Shown one piece after another: positions 1 through 8,033 of a stretch of DNA of 28,329 bases (the stretch's first letter is position 1; every line of letters begins with the position of its first letter). Below the pieces are notes generated by a model. That model worked only from the letters and a program-made list of their open reading frames with translations, did no database searches and was not told the origin of the DNA. The position numbers and the translations under genes are program-made. Source of the stretch: CAZTDD01 sp964612675 (GTDB taxonomy: Bacteria > Hinthialibacterota > Hinthialibacteria > Hinthialibacterales > JAKPRU01); NCBI GenBank assembly GCA_964612675.1, contig CAZTDD010000093.1, positions 1-28,329 of the forward strand, written 5' to 3'.

Positions 1-173
1 AACCTTCTAATGTCAGTGGCCGATCTTTTACCGGACCTTCAGAATAAGGGGTGACGTGCCGGAAGCGAAGGGCCTATTCAGAATCGCGAGGCGACAGGAA
101 ATCAAGACATGTGTTTCTTGCAAACGATGGAGTTCGTAACGGCCCCTGAGCGCGGGCATGCCCCTCCAAAAAT

Positions 174-509
174 TCACCGTTTCTCCGCCTCGCTGTATCG
201 TTTAAGAATCATCGGCAACAGTCCTCCACATACCGCCGCGAAAATAATCCCGCACAGAAGAAAAGGATACCAGATCCCATACGGTTGTCCGCTCGCCAGT
301 GCCCAGACTCCCACGAGAAACAGGAGAACCCCCACAACGATGAAAAAGATGAAACCGCCGACGATCAACGGTTTCGCTTTGCCCTTTGGGGCAAGCCACC
401 CGGTCAGAGCACCCAGCAATCCCGCCAGTGTGCCGCCGCCGCCTCCGACAATCGCCCCGAACAAGGCACCAAATCGATTGGGATCGTCAAACCACGGTGT
501 TGGGTCCAT
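174..509 (-). CDS. Small glycine-rich integral membrane protein, hypothetical
   Basis: I do not recognise a named family. The 111-residue product has a Gly-rich hydrophobic stretch at about residues 14-40, a second membrane segment at about 47-70 and a third at about 77-100, so it should be a three-helix inner-membrane protein. It ends in a short charged tail (KRYSEAEKR), probably cytoplasmic. The ATG is supported by GAGGTG six bases upstream (reverse strand). The stop is TGA. It lies downstream of the ABC ATPase on the same strand, but 290 bp and a repeat element separate them, so a shared operon is unlikely. No function can be assigned. Confidence 0.6.
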   Translation of the reverse strand: MDPTPWFDDPNRFGALFGAIVGGGGGTLAGLLGALTGWLAPKGKAKPLIVGGFIFFIVVGVLLFLVGVWALASGQPYGIWYPFLLCGIIFAAVCGGLLPMILKRYSEAEKR

Positions 510-570
510 GAATTCACCTCAGTCCTATACTATTCGGCCTCAATCCCGCCTTATCCCACAGTCGCGACGG

Positions 571-766
571 GGCGGCAAGAAGTGAGCAAAATAGATCTCA
601 ACCCCCTCCTAACCTCCCCCGATCTTCGGGGGAGGAAAAAGAAACGAGCGTGTCTGCAGCGTATTCTCCCCCAAGAGGGACACGCTTGCGTGGCCAAAGG
701 TAGGGGAGATTCAGAGGGGATTGATACCTCAATTCTCGCATCCCGCTGACTTTTTGCAGCACCATC
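571..766 (+). repeat. MITE-like dispersed hairpin repeat, copy A
   Basis: This stretch matches the reverse complement of 16755-16936 over nearly its whole length. Shared blocks include TCAACCCCCTC, the palindrome CCTCCCCCGATCTTCGGG followed by GGAGG, the block AAACGAGCGTGTCTGCAGCG, and the end GACTTTTTGC-GCACCATC. Internally copy A has about 20 extra bases where copy B has a second G/C-run palindrome. No ORF in it looks real. It has the form of a small non-coding mobile element or a REP-like structured repeat. Confidence 0.8.
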
Positions 767-799
767 AACTCCGCTTGGTGGTGGTTCGGTCAATAAAGC

Positions 800-2311
800 C
801 TAAGCCGCCTTCGCCCCCGGTGCACTGGTGGCGAGATCCATAATTTTCTCCTGCGTCGCCTCATCGCGGGAGAGTTCACCGAGCAGACGGCCTTCCCCCA
901 TGACCAGTATCCGATCCGCCATCCCGAGCACTTCGGGCAGCTCCGAGGAAATCATCAAGATGCCCAGTCCCTGCTTGAGAAGCCGTCCCATCAACAGATA
1001 GATCTCGCGTTTCGCACCGACGTCGATTCCCCGCGTGGGTTCATCGAAGATCACTAGTTTTGCACTCGTCAGGAGCCATTTCGCCAGAACAACCTTCTGC
1101 TGATTCCCGCCGGATAGGTTCTGGACAATTTCTTCCACCGACGGTGTTTTGATTCGCAAATCGTTGACATATTCCTGCACCGTTTCGCGTTCCATCCGGC
1201 TCCGAACGAACGCCCAGCGGCAGAAGTCTTTTAATGTCGGCAGGGTGACATTTTCACGGATTCGCATCCCTAAAACGAGCCCCTGTGTTTTTCGGTCTTC
1301 GGTCAAAAGGCAAATGCCTCGGTCAATGGCGTCACGGGGATGATGAACCGAAACCGGTTTGTCATCGAAAACGATCTGTCCTCGTTCCAGCTGATCCGCA
1401 CCGAATATCATCCGTGCCACTTCAGTCCTGCCTGCGCCAACCAGGCCGGTCAACGCGACGATCTCACCGGCATGAACCGAAAACGAAACATCTTTCACGC
1501 GCCCGCGAGACAATCCTTCTATACGAAGAAGCTCCGGACCGCGCTCGATAACCTCCTTCGGGAATTCATCCGTGATCTTTCGACCCACCATCATCTCGAT
1601 CATCGAGTCGCGGTCCACGTCGGACACATCGTTTGTGCCGATCCATTGACCGTCGCGGAAGACTGTGACCCGGTCGCACACATCGAAAACCTCTTCCAGG
1701 CGGTGCGATATATAGACAATGCTTACTCCCTGCTCTCTTAGATTGCGAATCAGCCTGAAAAGGCTGTCCAGTTCATGCAGAGTCAATGTCGCGCTCGGCT
1801 CGTCCATGGCGATGATTTTTGCGTTTACCGACAAGGCTTTGGCAATTTCGACCATTTGTTGCTGAGCCACCGAGAGGCGGCTGATGGGAGTATCGAGGTC
1901 AAATGAAATACCCAGTCGTTCGAGTAGTCTCTGCGATTCTTCTTTTTCCCGCCGGAAATCGACCAGCCCGGCTCGCGTGGGTTCGCGCCCGAGAAAAATA
2001 TTCTCCGCCGCGCCGAGCTGTGGCACCAGGTTGAATTCCTGGTAAATAATGGAAATCCCCAGCGCCTGGGCTTTATTCGGCGAATCGATGTGAACCTCAG
2101 TCCCGTTCACCAAAATGCGGCCCGAGTCCATTCGCTCGGCACCGGCCAGGATCTTCATCAACGTCGATTTGCCTGCTCCGTTCTCGCCGACCAGCGCATG
2201 TACCTCGCCGGGGCGGACACGGAGTTGAACATCCTGCAGGGCCTGAACGCCTGGATACGCTTTGCTGACATCCAGCATTTCCAACACAAATTCGTTATTG
2301 GGGTGTTCCAT
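800..2311 (-). CDS. Sugar-type ABC transporter ATP-binding protein (RbsA/MglA/XylG class)
   Basis: This tandem-domain ATPase would power import of a monosaccharide or similar small solute at the inner membrane. Domain 1 has Walker A GENGAGKST (residues 42-50), a divergent signature LSVAQQQ (146-152) and Walker B MDEP (169-172). Domain 2 has a degenerate P-loop GLVGAGRTE (289-297), signature LSGGNQQ (399-405) and Walker B FDEPTRG (422-428). An intact first site with a weakened second P-loop is normal for this class, as is the 503-residue length. GAGG lies five bases before the ATG (reverse strand). No permease or periplasmic binding protein gene is adjacent: ComEC lies upstream and a hypothetical gene downstream. 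The substrate therefore cannot be inferred, and the partners must lie elsewhere or be lost. Confidence 0.93.
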   Translation of the reverse strand: MEHPNNEFVLEMLDVSKAYPGVQALQDVQLRVRPGEVHALVGENGAGKSTLMKILAGAERMDSGRILVNGTEVHIDSPNKAQALGISIIYQEFNLVPQLGAAENIFLGREPTRAGLVDFRREKEESQRLLERLGISFDLDTPISRLSVAQQQMVEIAKALSVNAKIIAMDEPSATLTLHELDSLFRLIRNLREQGVSIVYISHRLEEVFDVCDRVTVFRDGQWIGTNDVSDVDRDSMIEMMVGRKITDEFPKEVIERGPELLRIEGLSRGRVKDVSFSVHAGEIVALTGLVGAGRTEVARMIFGADQLERGQIVFDDKPVSVHHPRDAIDRGICLLTEDRKTQGLVLGMRIRENVTLPTLKDFCRWAFVRSRMERETVQEYVNDLRIKTPSVEEIVQNLSGGNQQKVVLAKWLLTSAKLVIFDEPTRGIDVGAKREIYLLMGRLLKQGLGILMISSELPEVLGMADRILVMGEGRLLGELSRDEATQEKIMDLATSAPGAKAA

Positions 2312-2360
2312 TCGAACCTCGTTTTAGCACGGCTTCAGATCCGTGATTGCGACCGAATCC

Positions 2361-2482
2361 GTCATTCCGAGGAGCGAAGCGACGTGGGAATCTCGCCGTT
2401 GAATCGGACAAAACGAGATGGCCACGCTTCGCTTGCCATGACGGTTAAGCGACCCGCTGCGAACAGTCGCACTTTCTTTCTC
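2361..2482 (+). repeat. GTCATTCCGA-type dispersed hairpin repeat, copy 1
   Basis: The arms GTCATTCCGAGGAGCGAAGC and GCTTCGCTTGCCATGAC form a long imperfect hairpin. Beyond the hairpin, a tail (TTAAGCGACC, GCTGCGAACAGTCGC, TTTCTTTCTC) is also shared with the second copy at 14631-14753. The hairpin type (GTCATTxCGAxGAGxGAAGCGACGTGGxAATCT) is a dispersed intergenic repeat seen in many environmental bacterial genomes. Here it fills the gap between the ABC ATPase and comEC. Confidence 0.85.
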
Positions 2483-2529
2483 TACCCACCGACACCGCCA
2501 GTTAAAGGCTCGCGATGACGGAGTACCCA

Positions 2530-5043
2530 TTATAGGCGGCCGGAGTCCGATACCGAAGATCGAATCGCGTCCAAATGAGCCGGATGATCGTAAACGGAAC
2601 TCGGCCACATGGTCCTCAATCGAATGTCGTCTTTTCTACATACCACACGCACGCTGCCATGCCAATGAGTACAGAAGAATCCAGCGCCGGAGTTTTGGTA
2701 GCGCCGAACAACCCGTTCGTGCGGATGGCCGTACGGATTTCGGCCCACTTCCGCAACGGCGACAGCGGGAGAGAGATGCTCGATGAACTCCCATGAAGAT
2801 GCGTACCGGCTGCCGTGATGCGGAACTTTTAATACTACCGTCCGGCAATGATCTTCTGGCAGAACAATCTCCGGCTCCGAAGGGAACCCGATATCGCCTG
2901 TGAGATAGAATGAAACATCCTGCCAACGTGCACGAAGAACGACCGACTGCTCGTTGATATCATCCGTGGCGGGCACGCGTTCCCGCGAGCCTCTGGGATG
3001 AAGGACGTCGATCCGGAGATCGCCAAATCCCTCGATACGGTCGCCTGCACGAACAACTTCCCATTCCGCACCGTTCTGAATCGCACTTTGACGAAACAAC
3101 CTCCAACACTGCGTGTCCGCATCGATACCCGGGTCGAGAATCAAATCGACGGGGAACATCGACAGAACATACGGAAGCGCGCCGATATGGTCCGCTTGGG
3201 GATGGGTCAATACAAGAAGATGAACACGCTGGACACCGTGGTCCATGAGGAACTCTGTCAAAGCCTCATAGCCGTACGGTGTCGGGCCTCCATCCACGAG
3301 CACCGTTCCGCCGTCCGGCGTTCGCAGGAAGGTGCAGTCGCCTTGCCCGAGAGCCAGGAAGGATGCTTCAAATGGACGCCGCATAACCCGCGCGGCATCC
3401 CACCATGCCCCCACGGCGACAAGCGCCAAACAGACCAGGCTCATGCGCCACGGCCGGGAAACTCGGTGTTTCTGCTTCGCCTCCGTCACCGACATCGCAA
3501 GCAAGATCAACGGAACAACCGCGACCAGACCGATATGGATACGGCTGACAGGTACATGTGCCCACCACCAACCGGCAAAATACTCCGCCACATCAAGCAG
3601 CCAACCGGAGGAGATCTCAACCAATGGCTGCAGAACATTCGCAATCTGTTCCAATCCAAAATGATGGAAAGTCAAAAAGACATACGACAGTGGTAAGAAA
3701 ATCGTGACCAACGGAATCGCAACGAGATTTGCAATAACGGCGGCTAGTGACCAAGCATAACCATGATAAATAGCCACAGGGGCAATTGCGATCGTGATTA
3801 CAAGAGACGCGAGAGCAAGTTGAACGAAATAAGACAAAGGAAGACGGTTTGGCAGGGGAACAAATCGTTGGATTGCAGGCATCACAAGGACCAGACTCAA
3901 TACTGCGAGGAATGAGAACTGAAAGGAAGCAAGAAAGAGTTCACCCGGCCAGGGAAGGAGTATTAGTAAAGCCGCAGCCGCCAAAGCGTTCAAGCGGTCT
4001 ACCCGCCGATCCCAGAACACGCCCAGCATCAAGAAAACCGCGATTGTCGCGGCACGTAGTGTCGGCACACGGGGACCGACCAAGAGCAAGAACCAGCCAA
4101 TCGCTAAAAAAGCAATCATGAATGCCCTACGGCGTGGGATCCGGATGGATCTCAGCAGCCAAAGGAAGGCGGCAAGAAGAAGCGTGAAATGAAGGCCGCT
4201 GATGACGATAATGTGGGCCAAGCCACTGCACGCAAATGCGCTTTTCGCTCTGTCGGAAAGGTGTCTTTTGTCGCCAAGAGTCAGCGCACACAATATCCCC
4301 GCCTCTTCGGACGGAAATTGTTCCTTTATGACACGGAATGAATGGTTGCTGAACGACCAGACGGTTCTTTTGAACCGCTCCCAAAGATTGCGCGGCGGTT
4401 CGGCGGGAAACAACTCCAAAGCGCTTCGTTCAACGTATACTCGCGCTACCTGAGATCGCGCGTAGTAGAACTCACGCGGCGAGAACCCTCCGGGCAGAGA
4501 AGCATCTTCCAATACCGATAAATCTCCTTCTGCATGAACCCGCGATCCGATGGGGATATCTGTGTCCTTCATACCGCGAATCCGCAGTTCAACCGATCCA
4601 GGGACATCGTGGGTTCGCCCCCATTTGGAGGCGGTCACCTCTGAGACATCAAAGCGAGTCCAACCGTGTTTCGTGGCCGGGTGCGATTCCACGATCCCCC
4701 GAATCGCTACCGGACCGATCCGTGAGAGATGACTCACCTGTTGTTGAATCTGACGATAATGAGCATCCAGAAGTTCGATTCGCAACAGCCCGACAAGGAG
4801 GGCCGCGACCACAGAACAAGTCCACAAAAGCCGCTGAACATGGGGACTGCGACGGAGTGCGAGGAGAAGAATCAGCGCGATAACGAGGAGCAAACAGGCA
4901 AAGACAAAAACAACACTGACCGACAACGCCCAGCCGACAATAAGACCGGCGATATACCCCATCGCCACTTTCACCAACGGCCGTGCCGGCAGGCGTCTCG
5001 GTGTCCTCCCGTCCGGCTCACCCCAAAGATCGGGTTCGTACAT
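2530..5043 (-). CDS. comEC: ComEC/Rec2-family DNA-uptake channel protein
   Basis: This is the inner-membrane channel that brings single-stranded DNA into the cytoplasm during natural transformation. The 837-residue order is complete: N-terminal membrane helices and an OB-like DUF4131 region (about 25-210), the Competence-domain helices (about 245-520, including the GLAHIIVISGLHFTLLL motif), then a C-terminal metallo-beta-lactamase-like domain (about 560-810). In the last domain I see LGQGD, VLVDGG, the metal motif THPQADH (H614, D618, H619; Q616 where ComEC proteins often have Asp), LTGDI, VPHHGS and GHPHERV. No comEA or comF is next to it, which is common outside Firmicutes. The pseudopilin at 14813 belongs to the related type II/IV machinery, but nothing links the two directly. 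Confidence 0.93.
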   Translation of the reverse strand: MYEPDLWGEPDGRTPRRLPARPLVKVAMGYIAGLIVGWALSVSVVFVFACLLLVIALILLLALRRSPHVQRLLWTCSVVAALLVGLLRIELLDAHYRQIQQQVSHLSRIGPVAIRGIVESHPATKHGWTRFDVSEVTASKWGRTHDVPGSVELRIRGMKDTDIPIGSRVHAEGDLSVLEDASLPGGFSPREFYYARSQVARVYVERSALELFPAEPPRNLWERFKRTVWSFSNHSFRVIKEQFPSEEAGILCALTLGDKRHLSDRAKSAFACSGLAHIIVISGLHFTLLLAAFLWLLRSIRIPRRRAFMIAFLAIGWFLLLVGPRVPTLRAATIAVFLMLGVFWDRRVDRLNALAAAALLILLPWPGELFLASFQFSFLAVLSLVLVMPAIQRFVPLPNRLPLSYFVQLALASLVITIAIAPVAIYHGYAWSLAAVIANLVAIPLVTIFLPLSYVFLTFHHFGLEQIANVLQPLVEISSGWLLDVAEYFAGWWWAHVPVSRIHIGLVAVVPLILLAMSVTEAKQKHRVSRPWRMSLVCLALVAVGAWWDAARVMRRPFEASFLALGQGDCTFLRTPDGGTVLVDGGPTPYGYEALTEFLMDHGVQRVHLLVLTHPQADHIGALPYVLSMFPVDLILDPGIDADTQCWRLFRQSAIQNGAEWEVVRAGDRIEGFGDLRIDVLHPRGSRERVPATDDINEQSVVLRARWQDVSFYLTGDIGFPSEPEIVLPEDHCRTVVLKVPHHGSRYASSWEFIEHLSPAVAVAEVGRNPYGHPHERVVRRYQNSGAGFFCTHWHGSVRVVCRKDDIRLRTMWPSSVYDHPAHLDAIRSSVSDSGRL

Positions 5044-5098
5044 GATGAAACAATCTCAAGCGTCTATGCCATAAAGTTAAGGCTCGCCGGGCTTGTCG

Positions 5099-5172
5099 CG
5101 GGAGGGCGAATCTCCTGATGAGCCTCTTTCTGCTTTAGGTATCGACGGCTCATCAGGAGATTCGCCCTCCCG
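5099..5172. repeat. Perfect 26-bp inverted repeat between cstA and comEC
   Basis: The arms 5099-5124 and 5147-5172 are perfect reverse complements (core GGGAGGGCGAATCTCCTGAT) around a 22-base loop. It lies in the 167 bp between the end of cstA and the start of comEC, both on the minus strand. There is no T-tract, so it is not a standard terminator, but it would block or stabilise RNA ends. A related but decayed hairpin lies on the other side of cstA (7062-7133). Confidence 0.9.
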
Positions 5173-5210
5173 ATATTCTCATACGAATGGCTTAACTCAA
5201 TAACATTGGC

Positions 5211-6950
5211 TCAAGCCTGGGCCGTACCTTCGGTCTCGGGGCCTTTACGCCCCAACGTCCCTCCGAAAGCGATAATTCCTTCGACAAGCATCCAGGCTTC
5301 CAGGACAATAATCGCGGCGCTTACCGCAAACAACTGATAATTTGGTTCGACACCGGCGGGAGGAAGAATGAATCCCGTCGTCTGGCGGAAAATCGCCCAG
5401 CCGGTCATAATCAAAAGGAAAAACATCGGGATCGCTGTAAACAGAATCGGTTTCCGCCGTTTCGCCAGATAAACCGTCGCGATCATCAACGCCAAACAGC
5501 CGAGCATTTGGTTGATTGTTCCGAACAGCGGCCAGAGAATATAGCCCCCCGAGCCGATCACCCCTTTGACAGGGTCCCGGAACAGCGACAGCGAAAGAGC
5601 CAACAAGCACACAAGTATCGTCGCGGGAATCGGACGGGCCAGTTTCGGGATTTTGAAGCTGCTCGCCAGCTCGGTGATGATATAGCGTTCGATTCGCGTC
5701 GCTGTATCGAGCGTTGTCGCACAGAACGAAACGATCACCACCGCTACAAGGGTCTGCGCAAACGCTTCGGGTATCCCGACAGCAGCAATATACGACGCGC
5801 TGCCTCGGACAAACCCCGCCAGCGCTCCGGCCCGCGCACTGCTCCAGCTGGCGTATTGTGTCGACCATTCCTCGGCAGACAATCCCGAGCAGCAGGCGAT
5901 CACGACAATGATCGCGAGCATCCCTTCGAGCAGCATCGCGCCGTACCCAATCGCACAGGCATCGGAGGCGCTGTTGAGCTGTTTCGCTGTGGTACCGGAT
6001 GCCACAAGACAATGGAACCCGGAAATCGCACCGCAGGCGATCACGATGAAAAGCATCGGCAAGAGTGGCGGCGCTCCCTCAAACCCCGTCGTCACCGCCG
6101 GAGCGACCATGGGCATTGGTGCAATTGCAAAGCCGATGATGATCAAAACCAGACCGATGTATAACTCATTGGAATTGATGTAATCGCGTGGCTGTAAGAG
6201 AACCTGAACCGGAAGAATCGAGGCAAAGAAGCAATACCCCAACAGAATAACAACCCAGATGAAATACGGCGAAAGAAAGCCGGTGTTCCCTTCCGGAAGA
6301 AATCCCTCGATATCAACCGGAACGAAATGGCCGAGAACAATCGTGAGAAACATCGCGAAAACCGCCAGGGCGGCGGCTATCGGCAAATTGAACCCCTTTC
6401 GATATACGGCCCATCCCAGAGAAACCGCGATAGGAATCTGAAGCCAAATCGGGAGAACCGACGACGGGAATTTGATGAACAACAACGCAATAAAATAGAG
6501 GAAAACCGCCAGTACAAGAGTCAATAAAAAAAGAACAAACAGAAAGAAGACAATTCGGACGCGTGGATTGAGGATATCGCGGCTCACGTCGCCCAACGAC
6601 CGACCGCCGTGACGCACGGAAATAGACAGAGCGGCCAAATCGTGAACCGCTCCGATGAATATCGAACCGAAGACAATCCAAAGCACCGCCGGCAGCCATC
6701 CCCATACAACGCCAATCGCCGGACCGACAATCGGACCGGCTCCCGCAATCGAGGTATAGTGATGCCCGAACAGGATCGACCGGCGAGTCGGAACATAGTC
6801 CCGCCCGTCGTTCCGCTCATGACTCGGCATCGGAGTCTCTTCGATGAAATTGAATATCCTGTGGGAAATGAAGCGTCCATAGAACCGGTACGCCAATAGA
6901 AAACCGATAGAAGAAAAAAGAACGATTGCGAGCGTTTCAAAAGTAGCCAC
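5211..6950 (-). CDS. cstA: Carbon-starvation protein CstA family transporter
   Basis: CstA-family proteins are inner-membrane transporters linked to peptide or pyruvate uptake under carbon limitation. The 579 residues contain about 14-16 hydrophobic helices and the family landmarks: RFYGRFIS near the start, DGRDYVPT, FGHHYTSIAGAGPIVGPAIG, FGSIFIGAVHDL, LLQPRDYINS, GFHCLVASGTTAKQL, and C-terminal SFCATTLDTATRIERY with LWPLFGTINQMLG. I chose the GTG start at 6950 instead of the ATG at 7049. GGAGG lies six bases upstream of the GTG, and the family homology begins there (ATFETLAIVLF), while the 33 extra residues are polar and proline-rich. Hairpin repeats flank the gene on both sides. No adjacent YbdD-like small partner was seen. 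Confidence 0.93.
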   Translation of the reverse strand: MATFETLAIVLFSSIGFLLAYRFYGRFISHRIFNFIEETPMPSHERNDGRDYVPTRRSILFGHHYTSIAGAGPIVGPAIGVVWGWLPAVLWIVFGSIFIGAVHDLAALSISVRHGGRSLGDVSRDILNPRVRIVFFLFVLFLLTLVLAVFLYFIALLFIKFPSSVLPIWLQIPIAVSLGWAVYRKGFNLPIAAALAVFAMFLTIVLGHFVPVDIEGFLPEGNTGFLSPYFIWVVILLGYCFFASILPVQVLLQPRDYINSNELYIGLVLIIIGFAIAPMPMVAPAVTTGFEGAPPLLPMLFIVIACGAISGFHCLVASGTTAKQLNSASDACAIGYGAMLLEGMLAIIVVIACCSGLSAEEWSTQYASWSSARAGALAGFVRGSASYIAAVGIPEAFAQTLVAVVIVSFCATTLDTATRIERYIITELASSFKIPKLARPIPATILVCLLALSLSLFRDPVKGVIGSGGYILWPLFGTINQMLGCLALMIATVYLAKRRKPILFTAIPMFFLLIMTGWAIFRQTTGFILPPAGVEPNYQLFAVSAAIIVLEAWMLVEGIIAFGGTLGRKGPETEGTAQA

Positions 6951-7061
6951 GATCCGCCTCCGGCTGATCCACTGTGGGACAAGTATGAGATCCAAGTATA
7001 TCGTGGCTGGAATTCGATTTGGAGTGGGCGGTGGAAGGGTTGGTTTCAACGTGACTACGCT

Positions 7062-7133
7062 GGGGAGGCGAAGATCCTGCTGAGCCGCGTTTCATTTTAC
7101 AACACAACGGCTCGGCGGGAGCCTCGCCCTCCC
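7062..7133. repeat. Imperfect 26-bp inverted repeat upstream of cstA
   Basis: The arms 7062-7087 and 7108-7133 pair with about six mismatches (GGGGAGGCGAAGATCCTGCT opposite the complement of GGCGGGAGCCTCGCCCTCCC). The arm sequence resembles that of the 5099-5172 hairpin: a GGGAGGGCGA start, a CTCC(T/C)G middle and a GAGCC end. The two therefore look like members of one family bracketing cstA. Confidence 0.75.
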
Positions 7134-7150
7134 GGTGCCTGTCTCCTAGC

Positions 7151-7221
7151 GGGTAGGGTGGTTTAGCGACAAGACGGACTGCCCATCAACACATCAACTC
7201 CCGAGGAGCGTAACCCACCCA
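7151..7221. repeat. Weak inverted repeat (GGGTGGxTTAxCGC type)
   Basis: GGGTAGGGTGGTTTAGCG on the left is roughly complementary to AGCGTAACCCACCC on the right. Similar pairs occur at 7941-8006 and 19058-19132. It is probably a degraded intergenic repeat and overlaps no gene. Confidence 0.4.
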
Positions 7222-7234
7222 AAACGCCCATTTC

Positions 7235-7660
7235 TCACCTGCCGTATTCCTCGATGCGTTTCGGCCGTCTCACGTAGTGATAGATCAAAGCGCCAATAAA
7301 ATGCGCGAACAAAACCACCATCACCCACGCGAGTTTATCCGGATTCTCGGACGGCTCCTTTGTCAAACAGTCGATCAAAGCGTAGATCCAAATGGCGAAC
7401 GGAACGGCGATAATTAAGCCGTACGATGCGAGCAGGAAGAGGATTCTGTAGTCGACGGGTCGATTTTCAAAGAAGTGAACGCCAAGGGTCCCTCCCCGGT
7501 CTGTGCTCGGTGGAGGTGTGAACGGTGGTCCGCCTTCGCGGGCTTGGCTATAGCCAGCACTATCTCCACTTTGGATTGTTGTCTGAGCAGGAAAGGCCGG
7601 TCCGGGAATCGATAAGCATCCAATCAGCAGCACCATGCACAATCCGCATCTTTTTCTCAT
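7235..7660 (-). CDS. Small membrane protein with PLDc_N-like domain
   Basis: This 141-residue protein begins with a signal peptide (about 1-25, ending PAFPAQ). A proline-rich extracytoplasmic linker follows, then two membrane helices (about 72-98 and 107-125). The C-terminal pattern WIYALIDCLTKEPSENPDKL, then LAWVMVVLF and IGALIYHYVRRP, is typical of the phospholipase D-nuclease N-terminal domain. In free-standing small proteins that domain is only a two-helix membrane module with no enzyme activity. AAGGAGAG precedes the ATG (reverse strand). It lies divergent to the ceramidase-like gene. Its role is unknown; membrane association is well supported. Confidence 0.7.
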   Translation of the reverse strand: MRKRCGLCMVLLIGCLSIPGPAFPAQTTIQSGDSAGYSQAREGGPPFTPPPSTDRGGTLGVHFFENRPVDYRILFLLASYGLIIAVPFAIWIYALIDCLTKEPSENPDKLAWVMVVLFAHFIGALIYHYVRRPKRIEEYGR

Positions 7661-7733
7661 AATTGCTCTCCTTCAACGAGAGAATTATGCCCCGTTTGAT
7701 CTTTCGGTCAATAGGGAAAAGTCACAAATTGCT

Positions 7734-7770
7734 CGGGAGAATCTCCCGTTTTTTCTAGGAGAATTCTCCT
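7734..7770 (+). promoter_or_regulatory. Two adjacent palindromes in the divergent intergenic region
   Basis: CGGGAGAATCTCCCG (7734-7748) is followed by six Ts (7749-7754), then by the perfect palindrome AGGAGAATTCTCCT (7757-7770). The two share a GGAGAAT/CTCC core. The first resembles a short terminator or attenuator for the plus strand. Together they could be a paired operator between the divergent genes at 7660 and 8034. The rest of the 373-bp gap holds the weak repeat at 7941-8006 and nothing else I recognise. Confidence 0.4.
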
Positions 7771-7940
7771 ATGACAAAATGGCACACCTGTTGAGGCAAT
7801 CTCAAATTCACCCGGTAGCAGGCAACTCTTTCCACACGTGCTCCCATTGTTCCAATCCCTCTACGGTAAGAGAATTCGAACAACGAGGGAGAACGGGGCG
7901 GCAGGCGACGGCTTACCCTGAGCCCAGTGTGTGGGGGTGT

Positions 7941-8006
7941 AGGGTGGGCTCAAAGCGACCGATCACCGCATCCGCTCGCCGGTACGCACTCAGAGCGTAG
8001 CCCACC
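7941..8006. repeat. Weak inverted repeat just upstream of the ceramidase-like gene
   Basis: AGGGTGGGCT on the left faces AGCGTAGCCCACC on the right, giving a short GGTGGGCT/AGCCCACC stem around a 45-base middle. It has the same style as the repeats at 7151-7221 and 19058-19132 and ends 28 bp before the ATG at 8034. Confidence 0.4.
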
Positions 8007-8033
8007 AAATGAACTGAAGAAAAGGTGAAAAAC

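Noticed and set aside
155..170. GGGCATGCCC palindrome as terminator of the 174-509 gene
   Set aside because: It has no loop-sized centre and only a short A/T run nearby, so it would not form a stable terminator hairpin.
7949..7987. A gene start in the repeat region before the ceramidase-like gene
   Set aside because: Only short frames without an RBS; the segment is better explained as a degenerate inverted repeat.
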